This document shows positions 23,820-36,985 of a stretch of DNA of 64,000 nt, piece after piece (the stretch's first letter is position 1; each line of letters opens with the position of its first letter). Source of the stretch: Erysipelotrichaceae bacterium. Its GTDB lineage: Bacteria > Bacillota_I > Bacilli_A > RFN20 > CAG-826. The position numbers and the translations under genes are program-made. The stretch covers positions 30,835 through 94,834 of the forward strand of contig SVBE01000002.1 of NCBI GenBank assembly GCA_015059065.1, in the 5' to 3' direction. The notes beneath the pieces were generated by a model. The model worked only from the letters and a program-made list of their open reading frames with translations. It ran no database searches and was not told where the DNA came from.

Positions 23820-24836
23820 TTATTCTCCGTAACCGTTTGGATTATGACTTTGCCAGTTCCAGGAATCTTTACATGCATCGACGATCGTGAGTTTAGTTTC
23901 CCAACCCATTTCGCGTTTTGCCTTAGAAGCATCCGCGTAGTTTTCATCGACATCACCTGGACGACGTTCACAAATCTTATATTCGATATGAATATTGTTA
24001 GCTTCTTCAAAAGCTTTGACGAGTTCGAGGACGGATGTACCTTTACCAGTACCTAAGTTATAGATCACTAAGCCTGGTTTCTCGGCAAGTTTCTTTAAAG
24101 CACATAAATGTCCAATCGCTAAATCGACAACGTGAATATAGTCACGAACACCTGTGCCATCAACCGTTTTATAATCATTACCATAGACATTTAAGAATGG
24201 GCGTTTACCAACTGCCACTTGTGTAATATATGGCATTAAGTTATTTGGAATACCTGTTGGGTCTTCACCGATTCTACCACTTCTATGTGCACCAATTGGG
24301 TTGAAGTATCTCAAGATGGCAATATTTGCTGTTGGCACTTCTTTAGCGAAATCTTTAAGTAAATATTCGATATCTAATTTTGTTTGTCCATATGGATTAG
24401 TGCAGCCACCAACCTTGTCGTCTTCCTTTAATGGGACATGATCAGGGACGCCATATACTGTCGCGGAAGAGGAGAAGACTAAATTATTCACTCCATATTC
24501 CTTCATGAGTTTTAAAATAACCTTTGTGCCACCGACATTATTCTTTTCATAAAGTTCTGGGAATTTGACGGACTCGGCAACGGATTTTAATCCTGCAAAG
24601 TGAATGATATCTGTAACTTTTTCGGCTTCAAAAACCTTTCTCATCGCTGCTTCATCTTGGATATCAGCGAAGTAAAATCTTGGTCTTTTGCCAGTGATTT
24701 CTTCAATTCTATCTAAAACAACTGGCTTTGAATTTGAATAGTTATCTAATATTGCAACATCGTAGCCCGCATTTAAAAGTTCAACAACTGTATGGGAACC
24801 GATATAGCCAGTTCCACCTGTCACTAAAATAGCCAT
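23820..24836 (-). CDS. galE: UDP-glucose 4-epimerase
   Basis: A 338-aa extended SDR enzyme that interconverts UDP-glucose and UDP-galactose with bound NAD. It begins VTGGTGYIGSHTVVELL, has the catalytic SSSATVYG and YGQTKLDIE (YxxxK), and carries the RYFNPIGAH and GTGVRDYIHVVDLA family segments. It is 15 bp after a sugar nucleotidyltransferase gene, so the pair can supply UDP-galactose for surface glycans or use galactose from galactan (a GH53 galactanase lies at 50910). Confidence 0.95.
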   Translation of the reverse strand: MAILVTGGTGYIGSHTVVELLNAGYDVAILDNYSNSKPVVLDRIEEITGKRPRFYFADIQDEAAMRKVFEAEKVTDIIHFAGLKSVAESVKFPELYEKNNVGGTKVILKLMKEYGVNNLVFSSSATVYGVPDHVPLKEDDKVGGCTNPYGQTKLDIEYLLKDFAKEVPTANIAILRYFNPIGAHRSGRIGEDPTGIPNNLMPYITQVAVGKRPFLNVYGNDYKTVDGTGVRDYIHVVDLAIGHLCALKKLAEKPGLVIYNLGTGKGTSVLELVKAFEEANNIHIEYKICERRPGDVDENYADASKAKREMGWETKLTIVDACKDSWNWQSHNPNGYGE

Positions 24837-24851
24837 TGATAATGCTCCTTA

Positions 24852-25745
24852 TTAATATAGACCTTTTTTGTAATAGCCTTTTTCCACTAAGTCAGCTAAA
24901 GCTTTAACGACTTGTGGTTTATCTTCTTTATAAGTCACGCCGAACCATTGAGATGGAGTTTGAAGGACTTTCACAGTCGCTCTACCTTCATGGACCAATT
25001 CATCGACAACAGTTGGAATTAAGAATTCTGCTTTTAAGTTAGAGATATTGTCCTTTAACCAAATTGGGAATTTTCTTCTGAGTTCATCGATTAAACCTTT
25101 AGAGAAGGCGAATAAGTTCATGGAAACTAATGCATCTTCACCGACTTCAAAGCTATCGCCTTTTTCAAGTGGGGTGCAAACAATCTTGCCTTCAGCATTT
25201 CTTTCAATAGAAGACTCGATTAATTTTTCTAAGTAACCTTCTTTATTAGCGAATAAGACACCTCTTTTCACAGAGCCATTTTCAGTCATTGTGTTAGAGA
25301 CTTTGAAAGCGACGTTTGCGTATTCTTCTTTGTTCGCATTCTTTAAGTAATCGTAAGCGACTTTATATGTTTCTTGTCCGTAGAAGTCATCGCCATTGAT
25401 GATGATGAAGTTGTCATTGATTAAATCACGGGCGGCATAAATCGCATGCGCTGTACCCCATGGTTTTACTCTACCTTCTGGACATTTAAAGCCTTCTGGT
25501 AAATCGTTTAAATCTTGGAAAGCGTATTCCACTTTAATAATCTTTTCAACGCGTTTTCCAATGCTTTCTTTGAATTCCTTGTAGAAATCCTTTTTGATGA
25601 TGAAAATGACGGAATCAAATCCAGCCTTTTTCGCATCATGAACGGAGTAGTCTAATAAAAAATTATTAGCTTCATCCATTGGTTCCATTTGTTTTAGGCC
25701 ACCAAATCTAGAACCCATTCCGGCCGCTAAAATAACTAGTTGCAT
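24852..25745 (-). CDS. Sugar-phosphate nucleotidyltransferase family protein
   Basis: A 297-aa protein with the NTP-transferase signature LAAGMGSRFGGLKQMEPM, catalytic IIINGDDFYG and the WGTAHAIYAARD motif that recalls UDP-sugar pyrophosphorylases. It lacks the usual GalU end. A UTP- or NTP-dependent sugar-1-phosphate activating role next to galE is likely; the precise sugar is not readable. GCAGGAG before the ATG lies in an inverted repeat (25754-25786). Confidence 0.75.
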   Translation of the reverse strand: MQLVILAAGMGSRFGGLKQMEPMDEANNFLLDYSVHDAKKAGFDSVIFIIKKDFYKEFKESIGKRVEKIIKVEYAFQDLNDLPEGFKCPEGRVKPWGTAHAIYAARDLINDNFIIINGDDFYGQETYKVAYDYLKNANKEEYANVAFKVSNTMTENGSVKRGVLFANKEGYLEKLIESSIERNAEGKIVCTPLEKGDSFEVGEDALVSMNLFAFSKGLIDELRRKFPIWLKDNISNLKAEFLIPTVVDELVHEGRATVKVLQTPSQWFGVTYKEDKPQVVKALADLVEKGYYKKGLY

Positions 25746-25753
25746 GTTAAAAT

Positions 25754-25786
25754 CTCCTGCAAATGAAATTATATCACTTACAGGAG
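25754..25786 (-). promoter_or_regulatory. Inverted repeat enclosing a -10 box and the ribosome site
   Basis: CTCCTGTAA and TTTGCAGGAG pair around a loop that contains GATATAAT. The 3' arm is the ribosome site of the nucleotidyltransferase gene. A read-through transcript could hide the site, while a transcript starting inside the loop would expose it; this is inference. Confidence 0.35.
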
Positions 25787-25821
25787 TATTCTTCTATATA
25801 AGAATCTCTTATTGTTTTAGG

Positions 25822-26583
25822 TTACAATTCTTTAGCAACTCTCAAGGCGACTTCAAAAGCTTGAATTTGAAGAACGAGCTCTGAGTCTCCACCAAAATCA
25901 ACTCTTTCCCACTTTTCTAATCCATCGAGGGAATCAGCAGAGAAAAGGATATGGTAATTATCGATATCATAATAACGAGCCACTGCTTCAACACCACTCA
26001 CTTCCATCTCCACAGCCAAGCAGCCCTCTTCTTTATGTTTGTTAACTTTATTAACTGTTTCCATATAGATTCCATCAGTCGTCCAGATAGGACCAGCAAC
26101 AAACGGAATATTGGTCTTGCTTAATATTTGCTCAACTTTAGAATGATTTCTCACATCAACATAGTCACTTGGAGCCATATAGTGATAGGAAATGCCTTCA
26201 TCTCGATAGGAGGAAGTTGGAACGATAATCTTTCCTCTGCAGGCTTCCTCATTAAGAACACCACAGCTACCGAAATAAATGAATTTATGACTTCCAGTAA
26301 CGACACTGACTTCTTTCATAATAATAGAAGCAACAGTCGCCCCTATTCCGCTGCAATAGACTTGAAATACCTTGCCTTCATATTCAAATGAATAAACATC
26401 TTGAAATCCGTTAGTAGTCTTATAGCTGCAAGTTTTTTTCGCACCATATTTTTCTATGGCATAATCAACAACTTTTTGTTTGAATGTCACTATTGTGACA
26501 ACATCATTACGTTCCACCTCACCATAAAAACCTTCTGCGGTGATAAATGGTTTGGAATTTGGATCAAAACTATTTGTAATCAT
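25822..26583 (-). CDS. Nucleoside phosphorylase (PNP/UDP family)
   Basis: A 253-aa enzyme of the PNP_UDP_1 family, which splits nucleosides with phosphate. Family motifs are VYCSGIGATVASIIMKE, FIYFGSCGVLN, the substrate-site segment CLAVEMEVSGVEAVARYY and the Asp in LFSADSLDGLE. Whether purine nucleosides or uridine are used is not decided. It is 12 bp downstream of ligA in the pcrA-ligA operon. Confidence 0.82.
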   Translation of the reverse strand: MITNSFDPNSKPFITAEGFYGEVERNDVVTIVTFKQKVVDYAIEKYGAKKTCSYKTTNGFQDVYSFEYEGKVFQVYCSGIGATVASIIMKEVSVVTGSHKFIYFGSCGVLNEEACRGKIIVPTSSYRDEGISYHYMAPSDYVDVRNHSKVEQILSKTNIPFVAGPIWTTDGIYMETVNKVNKHKEEGCLAVEMEVSGVEAVARYYDIDNYHILFSADSLDGLEKWERVDFGGDSELVLQIQAFEVALRVAKEL

Positions 26584-26595
26584 ATTATTCCCGCC

Positions 26596-30797
<4,202 letters not shown>

Positions 30798-30847
30798 ATT
30801 AAAAATATATTATCAAAAGATAATATTTTCTTCAATATGATATCGGG

Positions 30848-31300
30848 TCAACTGCGATAATGCGACAACTCTTCTTCTATATAAATATTCTTAATAATAT
30901 TCTTTTCAATTCTTCCGTTTTTAATAAGTACTAGCTGAGGTGTTACCATCACAAATATGTCATCGACATTATTTGAACCTATCGTTTGATTGATCTCTTG
31001 ATAGGTATAATTATGCGGAATTGATTCAGTGGCATAAATAAAATAGAATTCGAGATAACCTTTTAAAGCGAAATCAATCACTTCATTTTTAATCTCACTG
31101 CAACTATGACAAGTTTCCTGATAAAAATAAACAAAATGGTCTTTATCACTGATGGAAAAAGATTGGTCATATGTAATCTTCAAATGTTCGATCTCGGAAT
31201 AATCGTGCTCTGGATATCCTTGTGAGGATGAACTGCTATTATCACCTGCACATGAGGTAAGCAATAAGATAGGTAATAAAGATAAATATTTCAATGCCAT
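30848..31300 (-). CDS. Thioredoxin-like lipoprotein
   Basis: A 150-aa lipoprotein (LLLLTSC lipobox, then a Ser-rich linker). The mature domain looks like a thioredoxin fold: VYFYQETCHSCSEI holds a CHSC active-site motif and ends of strands (FYFIYATES, PQLVLIKNGRIEK) follow in order. It probably handles disulfides outside the cell. The gene stands alone. Confidence 0.6.
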   Translation of the reverse strand: MALKYLSLLPILLLTSCAGDNSSSSSQGYPEHDYSEIEHLKITYDQSFSISDKDHFVYFYQETCHSCSEIKNEVIDFALKGYLEFYFIYATESIPHNYTYQEINQTIGSNNVDDIFVMVTPQLVLIKNGRIEKNIIKNIYIEEELSHYRS

Positions 31301-31371
31301 ATACTTATATATACCTTAAAAACTCAGTTTTGTTTCATTTTTTTTGAAATTTTTTTAAAATTTTATTAGAT

Positions 31372-32268
31372 ATGTTTAAAAAGAGAGAAACTTTAACACA
31401 AAATATTGCCTATATGGGATTGATGGCTGCAATCAATGTCATCTTTGTTCTCCTCACTTATTTTGTTCCTTTTCTCATCTTTCTTCTCGTTTTTGTCTTA
31501 CCGCTTACAAGTGTCGTTGTCACCATCTTTTGTCAGAAGAAATACATCCCGATTTATGTGCTTGCCACTATCGGGCTTTGTCTCATCGCCACTATCAATA
31601 ATTTTTCTGACACTTTGTTCTATGTAATACCGGCTTTGATATCTGGTGTTGTTTTTGGTTTATTGCTGGAAAAGAAAATACCACCAGTATGGATCATTTT
31701 TGTATCAAGTTTACTGACAACTGGTTTATCTTATGCTTTTGTTCCATTAATCGAATTAATCTATAACCAAAACATCATTAATGTCTTTCTAACCATCTTT
31801 AAAGTTAATGATTTTCAATATATTTACTACATGGTCCCTTGTTTTATTTATTTAATTTCATTAATTCAATCAATATTATCTTATATATTTATTAGATCAG
31901 AACTCCCAAAACTTGGAATTGTTGTTTCTGATGAAACGAGATTTCCCCCTCTCCTCATCGCCTCTGCAATAACCCTTATTCTCATCGGTATTTCAATCCC
32001 ATTATTCCCAGAATTGTCTTATCTATTTTCAATGTGGTTAATCTATTTTTCATGCTATATCCTCATCAACTTATTACTTCTCAAAAAGACTTATATTTAT
32101 GTGGTTTTAGGATTATCTGTCATTGTTACTTTTGTCCTCTTTGGAACTTTGTTTAAATCCATTCCAAATCCTTTTGGATTTCTCCTTATCGATTCTTTAT
32201 TCCTTCTTATTATTTGTCTCGGAATAGTTGATAACTATTTAATTACAAATAGACATAAGGTAGAATAA
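31372..32268 (+). CDS. Polytopic membrane protein (DUF2232-like, uncertain)
   Basis: A 298-aa protein with about eight helices, for example GLMAAINVIFVLLTYFVP, LFYVIPALISGVVFGLLL and GLSVIVTFVLFGTLF. The N-terminal organisation resembles the DUF2232/YybS group, but I cannot confirm this. It is first of three closely spaced membrane genes. No ribosome site is visible. Confidence 0.6.
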   Translation: MFKKRETLTQNIAYMGLMAAINVIFVLLTYFVPFLIFLLVFVLPLTSVVVTIFCQKKYIPIYVLATIGLCLIATINNFSDTLFYVIPALISGVVFGLLLEKKIPPVWIIFVSSLLTTGLSYAFVPLIELIYNQNIINVFLTIFKVNDFQYIYYMVPCFIYLISLIQSILSYIFIRSELPKLGIVVSDETRFPPLLIASAITLILIGISIPLFPELSYLFSMWLIYFSCYILINLLLLKKTYIYVVLGLSVIVTFVLFGTLFKSIPNPFGFLLIDSLFLLIICLGIVDNYLITNRHKVE

Positions 32269-32272
32269 TAGC

Positions 32273-32635
32273 ATGCTGACAGATATTTTAAAGAAATGTG
32301 GAAGAGGGGTTTTGTATATTATTACATTACCAATTCTTCTCGTGGTTCTATCCATTTACGCTGTTATTGGGGTTATCCAATTCTTTTATGTTGGCATTAA
32401 ATCAATCTGGTATTTTTTCACAGGCAGAAATCTCTTTGGCGAATTCCCCGAAGATGTTAAAGCTCGTGAAATATTAGAGGGTAAAGAAGTTACCAACATC
32501 AATATTGTTAATGAACCAGTTGAAACTCCTACTCCTTCTCAGCCATACATCACCACTCCACAACCATATATCACTAAACCTGAAGATGATAATAATGGGG
32601 TCACGATTATATCAAGCGAGGATGAAGAGAAATGA
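32273..32635 (+). CDS. Small membrane protein with Pro/Thr-rich tail
   Basis: A 120-aa protein. One or two hydrophobic helices at residues about 12-50 (YIITLPILLVVLSIYAVIGVI) are followed by a hydrophilic tail rich in P, T, Q and acidic residues (PVETPTPSQPYITTPQPY). Function unknown. It starts 4 bp after the previous gene and its stop overlaps the next start (ATGA), so it is translated with its neighbours. Confidence 0.55.
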   Translation: MLTDILKKCGRGVLYIITLPILLVVLSIYAVIGVIQFFYVGIKSIWYFFTGRNLFGEFPEDVKAREILEGKEVTNINIVNEPVETPTPSQPYITTPQPYITKPEDDNNGVTIISSEDEEK

Positions 32636-33339
32636 ACATCTTAATATCATTATCTGAAACCGATAAGAGAGTGATATTTGTCCTCCTCCTTTTAATCATC
32701 GTTACTTTGGTCATTTTTGGTTATATCGGTTTACTCATTACTCGCGTGATGAGATGGCAAGGTAAGAGAGTGGACAATTATACCCACGATGTCGTCGTTA
32801 CTAAAGTAATCAACAACAAGAAAGATTTTGTGAGATACGCTAATAAAAAGAACTGGGTGTGGTTCTTCAAACAAGCTTGGAAGCCATTAACTATCATTCT
32901 TATCGCCTTCTTATTCTTAGTCATTAGAAACGCAATTGCTAGAGATTGGAATTATAACCTCTTTGACCATAAAAAAACAGGGTTTGGAACCCTGCTCTTC
33001 GTCTGGGATTTTGCTGATCCAAATATCTATAAAGAATTCTTTGGAATTCGTTTAATCGCTGATTGGCCACCACTTATTAATACCCCTCACTGGGAATGGG
33101 ATGCTTGGGTCAGCTATTTATTCGTCCCTGCTGTCTTCATCGGAAGCATTTGGTATCTTATCGCTTTACAGTGTGTTGTCGCTAGAACGATTCGTATTTG
33201 GCAGCTCAAGCACAGTATTTTTGATAAGTCACTTGATAATTATAATCAAAATAATCCACAGAATAATCAACCGTTAAACCAACAGCCAAACAATATAAAT
33301 AATATCAATCCAAATCAACCAAATGGTTTAAACCAATAA
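32632..33339 (+). CDS. Membrane protein with Asn/Gln-rich tail
   Basis: A 235-aa protein with an N-terminal helix (FVLLLLIIVTLVIFGYIGLL), two further hydrophobic segments and a low-complexity N/Q/P tail (YNQNNPQNNQPLNQQPNN). I recognise no family. It is the last of the three membrane genes. A perfect minus-strand terminator (32971-32994) lies inside its coding sequence and a convergent small gene overlaps its 3' end by 12 bp. Confidence 0.55.
   Translation: MNILISLSETDKRVIFVLLLLIIVTLVIFGYIGLLITRVMRWQGKRVDNYTHDVVVTKVINNKKDFVRYANKKNWVWFFKQAWKPLTIILIAFLFLVIRNAIARDWNYNLFDHKKTGFGTLLFVWDFADPNIYKEFFGIRLIADWPPLINTPHWEWDAWVSYLFVPAVFIGSIWYLIALQCVVARTIRIWQLKHSIFDKSLDNYNQNNPQNNQPLNQQPNNINNINPNQPNGLNQ
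32971..32994 (-). terminator. Intrinsic terminator for the asnS operon, inside a convergent gene
   Basis: On the minus strand CAGGGTT-CCA-AACCCTG is followed by seven T residues. It lies within the coding sequence of the plus-strand membrane gene and is the first good terminator downstream of asnS and its small companion gene. Confidence 0.6.
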
Positions 33340-33468
33340 GGTGACTTGGAAAATGATATAAGCCACTAATAAAAGATCAATAACTAAGAAAAGACCGCCA
33401 AGTCTTTTTTTCATGACGTCTTTTCTCGTCTTTTCAAACTCTTGATAATATTGATCGTTTTCGTTCAT
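33328..33468 (-). CDS. Small single-helix membrane protein, 46 aa
   Basis: An ORF that begins 2 bp after the asnS stop codon: a charged N-terminus (MNENDQYYQEFEKTRKDV) and a C-terminal helix (GGLFLVIDLLLVAYIIFQ). The tight spacing suggests coupled translation. It overlaps the convergent gene at 33328-33339. Codon pattern and a clean soluble-then-helix design support it, but no ribosome site is visible. Confidence 0.55.
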   Translation of the reverse strand: MNENDQYYQEFEKTRKDVMKKRLGGLFLVIDLLLVAYIIFQVTLLV

Positions 33469-33470
33469 AA

Positions 33471-34862
33471 CTAATATTTAATCGCGTTACTTGTTCTTGG
33501 ATATGGTTGAACGTCACGAATGTTTTGCATACCAGTGACATACATTAATAAACGGTCAAATCCAATACCGAAACCGGAATGGACACAACCACCATATCGA
33601 CGTGTATCTAAATACCATTCAAGACCTTCAGTAATACCTAAAGAATCCATCTTGGCTTTAAGTAAATCATATCTCTCTTCTCTTTGGCTACCACCGACGA
33701 GTTCACCAACTGCAGGAACGAGTAAGTCAACAGCTGCGACAGTCTTTCCATCATCGTTTTGACGCATATAGAACGCTTTGATATCTTTTGGATAATCTGT
33801 TAAAAATACTGGACCTTTGACGATCTTTTCAGTGATATAACGTTCGTGTTCACTTTGTAAATCCATTCCCCATTCAATGTTTGGATTCTCAAATTTCACG
33901 CCATCTTTAACAGCTTGTTTCAATAATTCAATACCTTCTGTATATGGCATTCTTTTGAATTCAGAATTACGAACGTGATTTAGTCTTTCAAGTAAAGTAT
34001 TGTCGATCATGGAATTGAAGAATTTCATTTCTTCTGGGCATGCTTCCATGACATAATCGATGCAGTATTTAACACATTCTTCAATGATGTTCATGTTATC
34101 GTTTAAATCGCAGAAAGCCATCTCTGGTTCAACCATCCAGAATTCACTTGCGTGTCTCACTGTGTTACTTCTTTCTGCACGGAAAGTAGGACCAAATGTA
34201 TAGACATCTCTAAAGGCTAATGCAAATGGTTCAACGTGGAGTTGACCAGTCACAGTTAAGTTGACTCTATGGCCATAGAAGTCTTCTGGACTCTTGCTAT
34301 CATGAGCGATAACATCAAAGACGTTGCCAGCACCTTCGCCATCATTAGTAGTGATTAATGGAGTGTGGATATATAAGAAGCCTCTTTCTTGAAAGAATTC
34401 ATGAATCGCGAATGATAAAACGCTTCTCACACGGAAGACCGCTTGGAAGGTATTCGCACGTGGACGTAGGTGCGCGATATCTCTAAGGAATTCAAAGGAA
34501 TGTCTTTTCTTTTGAAGTGGATAATCCTCATCACAAGTACCGCACACTGTGCATTCGTTAACAAATACTTCAAATGGTTGTTTATTACCCGGAGTAAGTC
34601 TTAGTTCACCAGTCACTTCAATAGCAAAGCCAGTACCTAATGAAGATAACGTTTGATAATCCTTGCTATCTTTTGAATAGACGAGCTGAACATTCTTAAA
34701 ATATGTGCCGTCATTGAATTCAACGAAACCGATTGATCCATTATCACGATTGGTTCTCACCCAACCTTGTAATGTTACTTCTTTTAATGTGTTAAGCTCT
34801 TCTTGGTCACCACTTGTGACGATGTCATAGAGCTCAAAATCTGAATATAATTGTTTTTCCAT
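33471..34862 (-). CDS. asnS: Asparaginyl-tRNA synthetase
   Basis: A 463-aa class IIb synthetase that charges tRNA-Asn. An OB anticodon-binding domain (VTLQGWVRTNRDNG) precedes the catalytic domain with FRAERSNTVRHASEFWMVEPE (motif 2) and GFGIGFDRLLMYVTG (motif 3). AsnRS-like GLEWYLDTRRYGGCVHSG is present. ATG 34862 is used because GGGAGG is 8 nt before it and only 2 nt from the ATG at 34868. No T-box leader is seen upstream. Confidence 0.95.
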   Translation of the reverse strand: MEKQLYSDFELYDIVTSGDQEELNTLKEVTLQGWVRTNRDNGSIGFVEFNDGTYFKNVQLVYSKDSKDYQTLSSLGTGFAIEVTGELRLTPGNKQPFEVFVNECTVCGTCDEDYPLQKKRHSFEFLRDIAHLRPRANTFQAVFRVRSVLSFAIHEFFQERGFLYIHTPLITTNDGEGAGNVFDVIAHDSKSPEDFYGHRVNLTVTGQLHVEPFALAFRDVYTFGPTFRAERSNTVRHASEFWMVEPEMAFCDLNDNMNIIEECVKYCIDYVMEACPEEMKFFNSMIDNTLLERLNHVRNSEFKRMPYTEGIELLKQAVKDGVKFENPNIEWGMDLQSEHERYITEKIVKGPVFLTDYPKDIKAFYMRQNDDGKTVAAVDLLVPAVGELVGGSQREERYDLLKAKMDSLGITEGLEWYLDTRRYGGCVHSGFGIGFDRLLMYVTGMQNIRDVQPYPRTSNAIKY

Positions 34863-34917
34863 GGTCATAACCTCCCAATCATTATTACATACTAAGCAAT
34901 GAAATCATAATAAGATT

Positions 34918-35931
34918 TCAGAATTTCATATAATCTTGTATTTCCCAGTTTGGATCTACAGAAATTGTTAATGGGGCAACTACCCCTCTTTGAAATAATT
35001 TTTCACCAACTTTAGCGATCATCGCTGCATTATCAGTCGTACACCAAAGAGGAGGTATCACTAATTTAATTTGTAGTTTTTCCATTAATTTAGTCATCTC
35101 ACTTCTTAAATATGAATTAGCGGAAACCCCACCCGCGAGAATCACTTCATTAATTTCATATCTTTCACAAGCTTTCTTCACCCTATCTAAGATTTGGCCC
35201 ACCGCCACATCTTGGAAGCTTTTAGCCATATCTTTGATATTGATCTCTTGTCCATTCTGTTCATATTTATGGACGAGATTAATGACGCTAGTCTTTAAAC
35301 CAGAATAAGAAAAGTCTAACGTATCTTCACCTTTAAGAGGAATAGGCAAGTCATAAGTGTGATTACCTTCTTTTGCTAATCTATCAATCACCACTCCACC
35401 TGGATAAGGAAGGCCCATGCATCTAGCAACTTTATCAAAGGATTCACCGACAGCATCATCACGAGTTGAGGAGATGATTTCAAACTGTAAATGATCTTTC
35501 ATCAAAACTAATTCAGTATTGCCACCTGAGACCACGACTGCAAGCATTGGGAAAGAGAATTCATCAACGAACTCATTAGCGTAGATATGGCCCGCTAAGT
35601 GGTGAACAGGGATAAGTGGTTTATCATAGACCATCGCTAAGGTCTTAGCGGCTTGCATACCAACGTGAAGAGCGCCGATTAAGCCCGGTCCACGGGTGAT
35701 GGCAAAGGCATCTATTTCATCTAAAGTGACATTGGATTTTTCTAAAGCTTCTTTAATCACATACCCAATGTTTTCACAGTGAAGTCTGGAAGCGATTTCT
35801 GGCATTACTCCACCATATTTTGCATGGACATCAATTTGGCTAGAAACAATGTTCGCTAAAAGATTTCCCTGCTCAATAATTGCCACAGATGTTTCATCAC
35901 AACTCGATTCAATTGCTAGTATCTTAGCCAT
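34918..35931 (-). CDS. tsaD: tRNA t6A threonylcarbamoyltransferase TsaD
   Basis: A 337-aa ASKHA-fold enzyme that transfers threonylcarbamoyl to A37 of ANN-decoding tRNAs. It begins ILAIESSCDETSVAI, has the metal-binding HHLAGH at about residues 110-115, VVSGGNTELV and LAGGVSANSYLR. It is the last gene of a complete tsaE-tsaB-rimI-tsaD run; the start overlaps rimI by 8 bp. Confidence 0.97.
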   Translation of the reverse strand: MAKILAIESSCDETSVAIIEQGNLLANIVSSQIDVHAKYGGVMPEIASRLHCENIGYVIKEALEKSNVTLDEIDAFAITRGPGLIGALHVGMQAAKTLAMVYDKPLIPVHHLAGHIYANEFVDEFSFPMLAVVVSGGNTELVLMKDHLQFEIISSTRDDAVGESFDKVARCMGLPYPGGVVIDRLAKEGNHTYDLPIPLKGEDTLDFSYSGLKTSVINLVHKYEQNGQEINIKDMAKSFQDVAVGQILDRVKKACERYEINEVILAGGVSANSYLRSEMTKLMEKLQIKLVIPPLWCTTDNAAMIAKVGEKLFQRGVVAPLTISVDPNWEIQDYMKF

Positions 35932-36397
35932 CAATATCCACCCCTCTCATCATATAGATTGCATCCTCACCATTTGAGTAATATTTTTCTTTAACTAATG
36001 TTTCTTTAAAACCATGCTTTTTATAAAAATTAATGGCGATTTGATTAGATTTTCTAACTTCTAACGTTAAATTTTGCACGCGTTTTGCATAGCAGTCGTT
36101 AATGATTTCATCCATCAACGCGGAGCCTAATTGTCTTCTTCTAATACCTGGATGAACAGCGATTTGGCAGATGGTTGCTGAGTCGAAAGTTTGCCAATAA
36201 TCAGAGAAGCCAACCACCTGTTTAGCAGTCCCTTCCGCGCTGAGTTCGATAACCCATAAATTTGCATATTGGTTGTCCATTTCATTAAGAAAATTCTCTT
36301 TGCTCCACGGAGCTACAAAACAGAGATTCTCAATCTCCATAACCGCGGGTAAATCCCTCTCTTCCATCTTTCTTATTTCCACATTGATAAATTGCAT
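35924..36397 (-). CDS. rimI: Ribosomal protein alanine acetyltransferase-like RimI (GNAT)
   Basis: A 157-aa GNAT acetyltransferase with the acetyl-CoA loop VHPGIRRRQLGSALMDEI and the typical NFYKKHGFKE C-terminal motif. RimI usually acetylates the N-terminus of ribosomal protein S18. It sits between tsaB and tsaD as in many bacteria. Confidence 0.88.
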   Translation of the reverse strand: MQFINVEIRKMEERDLPAVMEIENLCFVAPWSKENFLNEMDNQYANLWVIELSAEGTAKQVVGFSDYWQTFDSATICQIAVHPGIRRRQLGSALMDEIINDCYAKRVQNLTLEVRKSNQIAINFYKKHGFKETLVKEKYYSNGEDAIYMMRGVDIDG

Positions 36398-36399
36398 AA

Positions 36400-36984
36400 T
36401 TAGCCTTTCATGTAAATAGGTTTGACGGCGAGAGGTTCATCTGCTTTTTCTAGATAAGGAATAAGCGAAAAAGCTTCTCGAGCGATACTTCCAACATTAT
36501 CATTCATTTCTAAATACTCTAATTCACCTTTAACGATATAGTCAGGATGAGCGGAGATATATTCTTTCACTTTATCATTGGTCATCGTTTGATCAGGTTC
36601 AATCACCTTATGGCCTTGATAGACTGCAAAATAGCTTCTCCCGCTTCTAGCGTTCATCAAACAAATTGTTGGCTTATCGCCTTCTTTCAATATTTGTAAT
36701 GAACTAACAGGATATAAAGGAATGTTTAAAGAAAGAGATAATATCTTCGCGGTTGTTAAAGCGATACGAATGCCTGTATAAGAACCAGGACCAATTCCCA
36801 CTATCACCGCACTTATCTCTTTTTGAGAAAGATGAATATTTTCTAATAAAGTTTTAAGTTCAGGAATCATCTTCTCAGATTGACACTGCCAAGCAGGGTA
36901 AGAAACATAATCGATAAGATGGTCGCTATCTGCTAAACCAACTGTTAAATATGTCGCTGATGAATCTAAAATAACGTAAAGCAT
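36400..36984 (-). CDS. tsaB: tRNA t6A biosynthesis protein TsaB
   Basis: A 194-aa ASKHA-fold partner of TsaD. It shows MLYVILDSSATYLTVGLAD, the GPGSYTGIRIALTTAK motif and a CLMNARSGRSYFAVY segment. It stabilises and activates TsaD in the t6A complex. 1 bp after tsaE. Confidence 0.93.
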   Translation of the reverse strand: MLYVILDSSATYLTVGLADSDHLIDYVSYPAWQCQSEKMIPELKTLLENIHLSQKEISAVIVGIGPGSYTGIRIALTTAKILSLSLNIPLYPVSSLQILKEGDKPTICLMNARSGRSYFAVYQGHKVIEPDQTMTNDKVKEYISAHPDYIVKGELEYLEMNDNVGSIAREAFSLIPYLEKADEPLAVKPIYMKG

Positions 36985-36985
36985 C

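Noticed and set aside
32971..32994. Hairpin as plus-strand terminator inside the membrane gene
   Set aside because: No T-run follows on the plus strand and the reading frame continues; it is oriented for the minus strand.
33471..34917. T-box leader for asnS
   Set aside because: The gap upstream is about 55 bp, too short for a T-box, and no motif is present.
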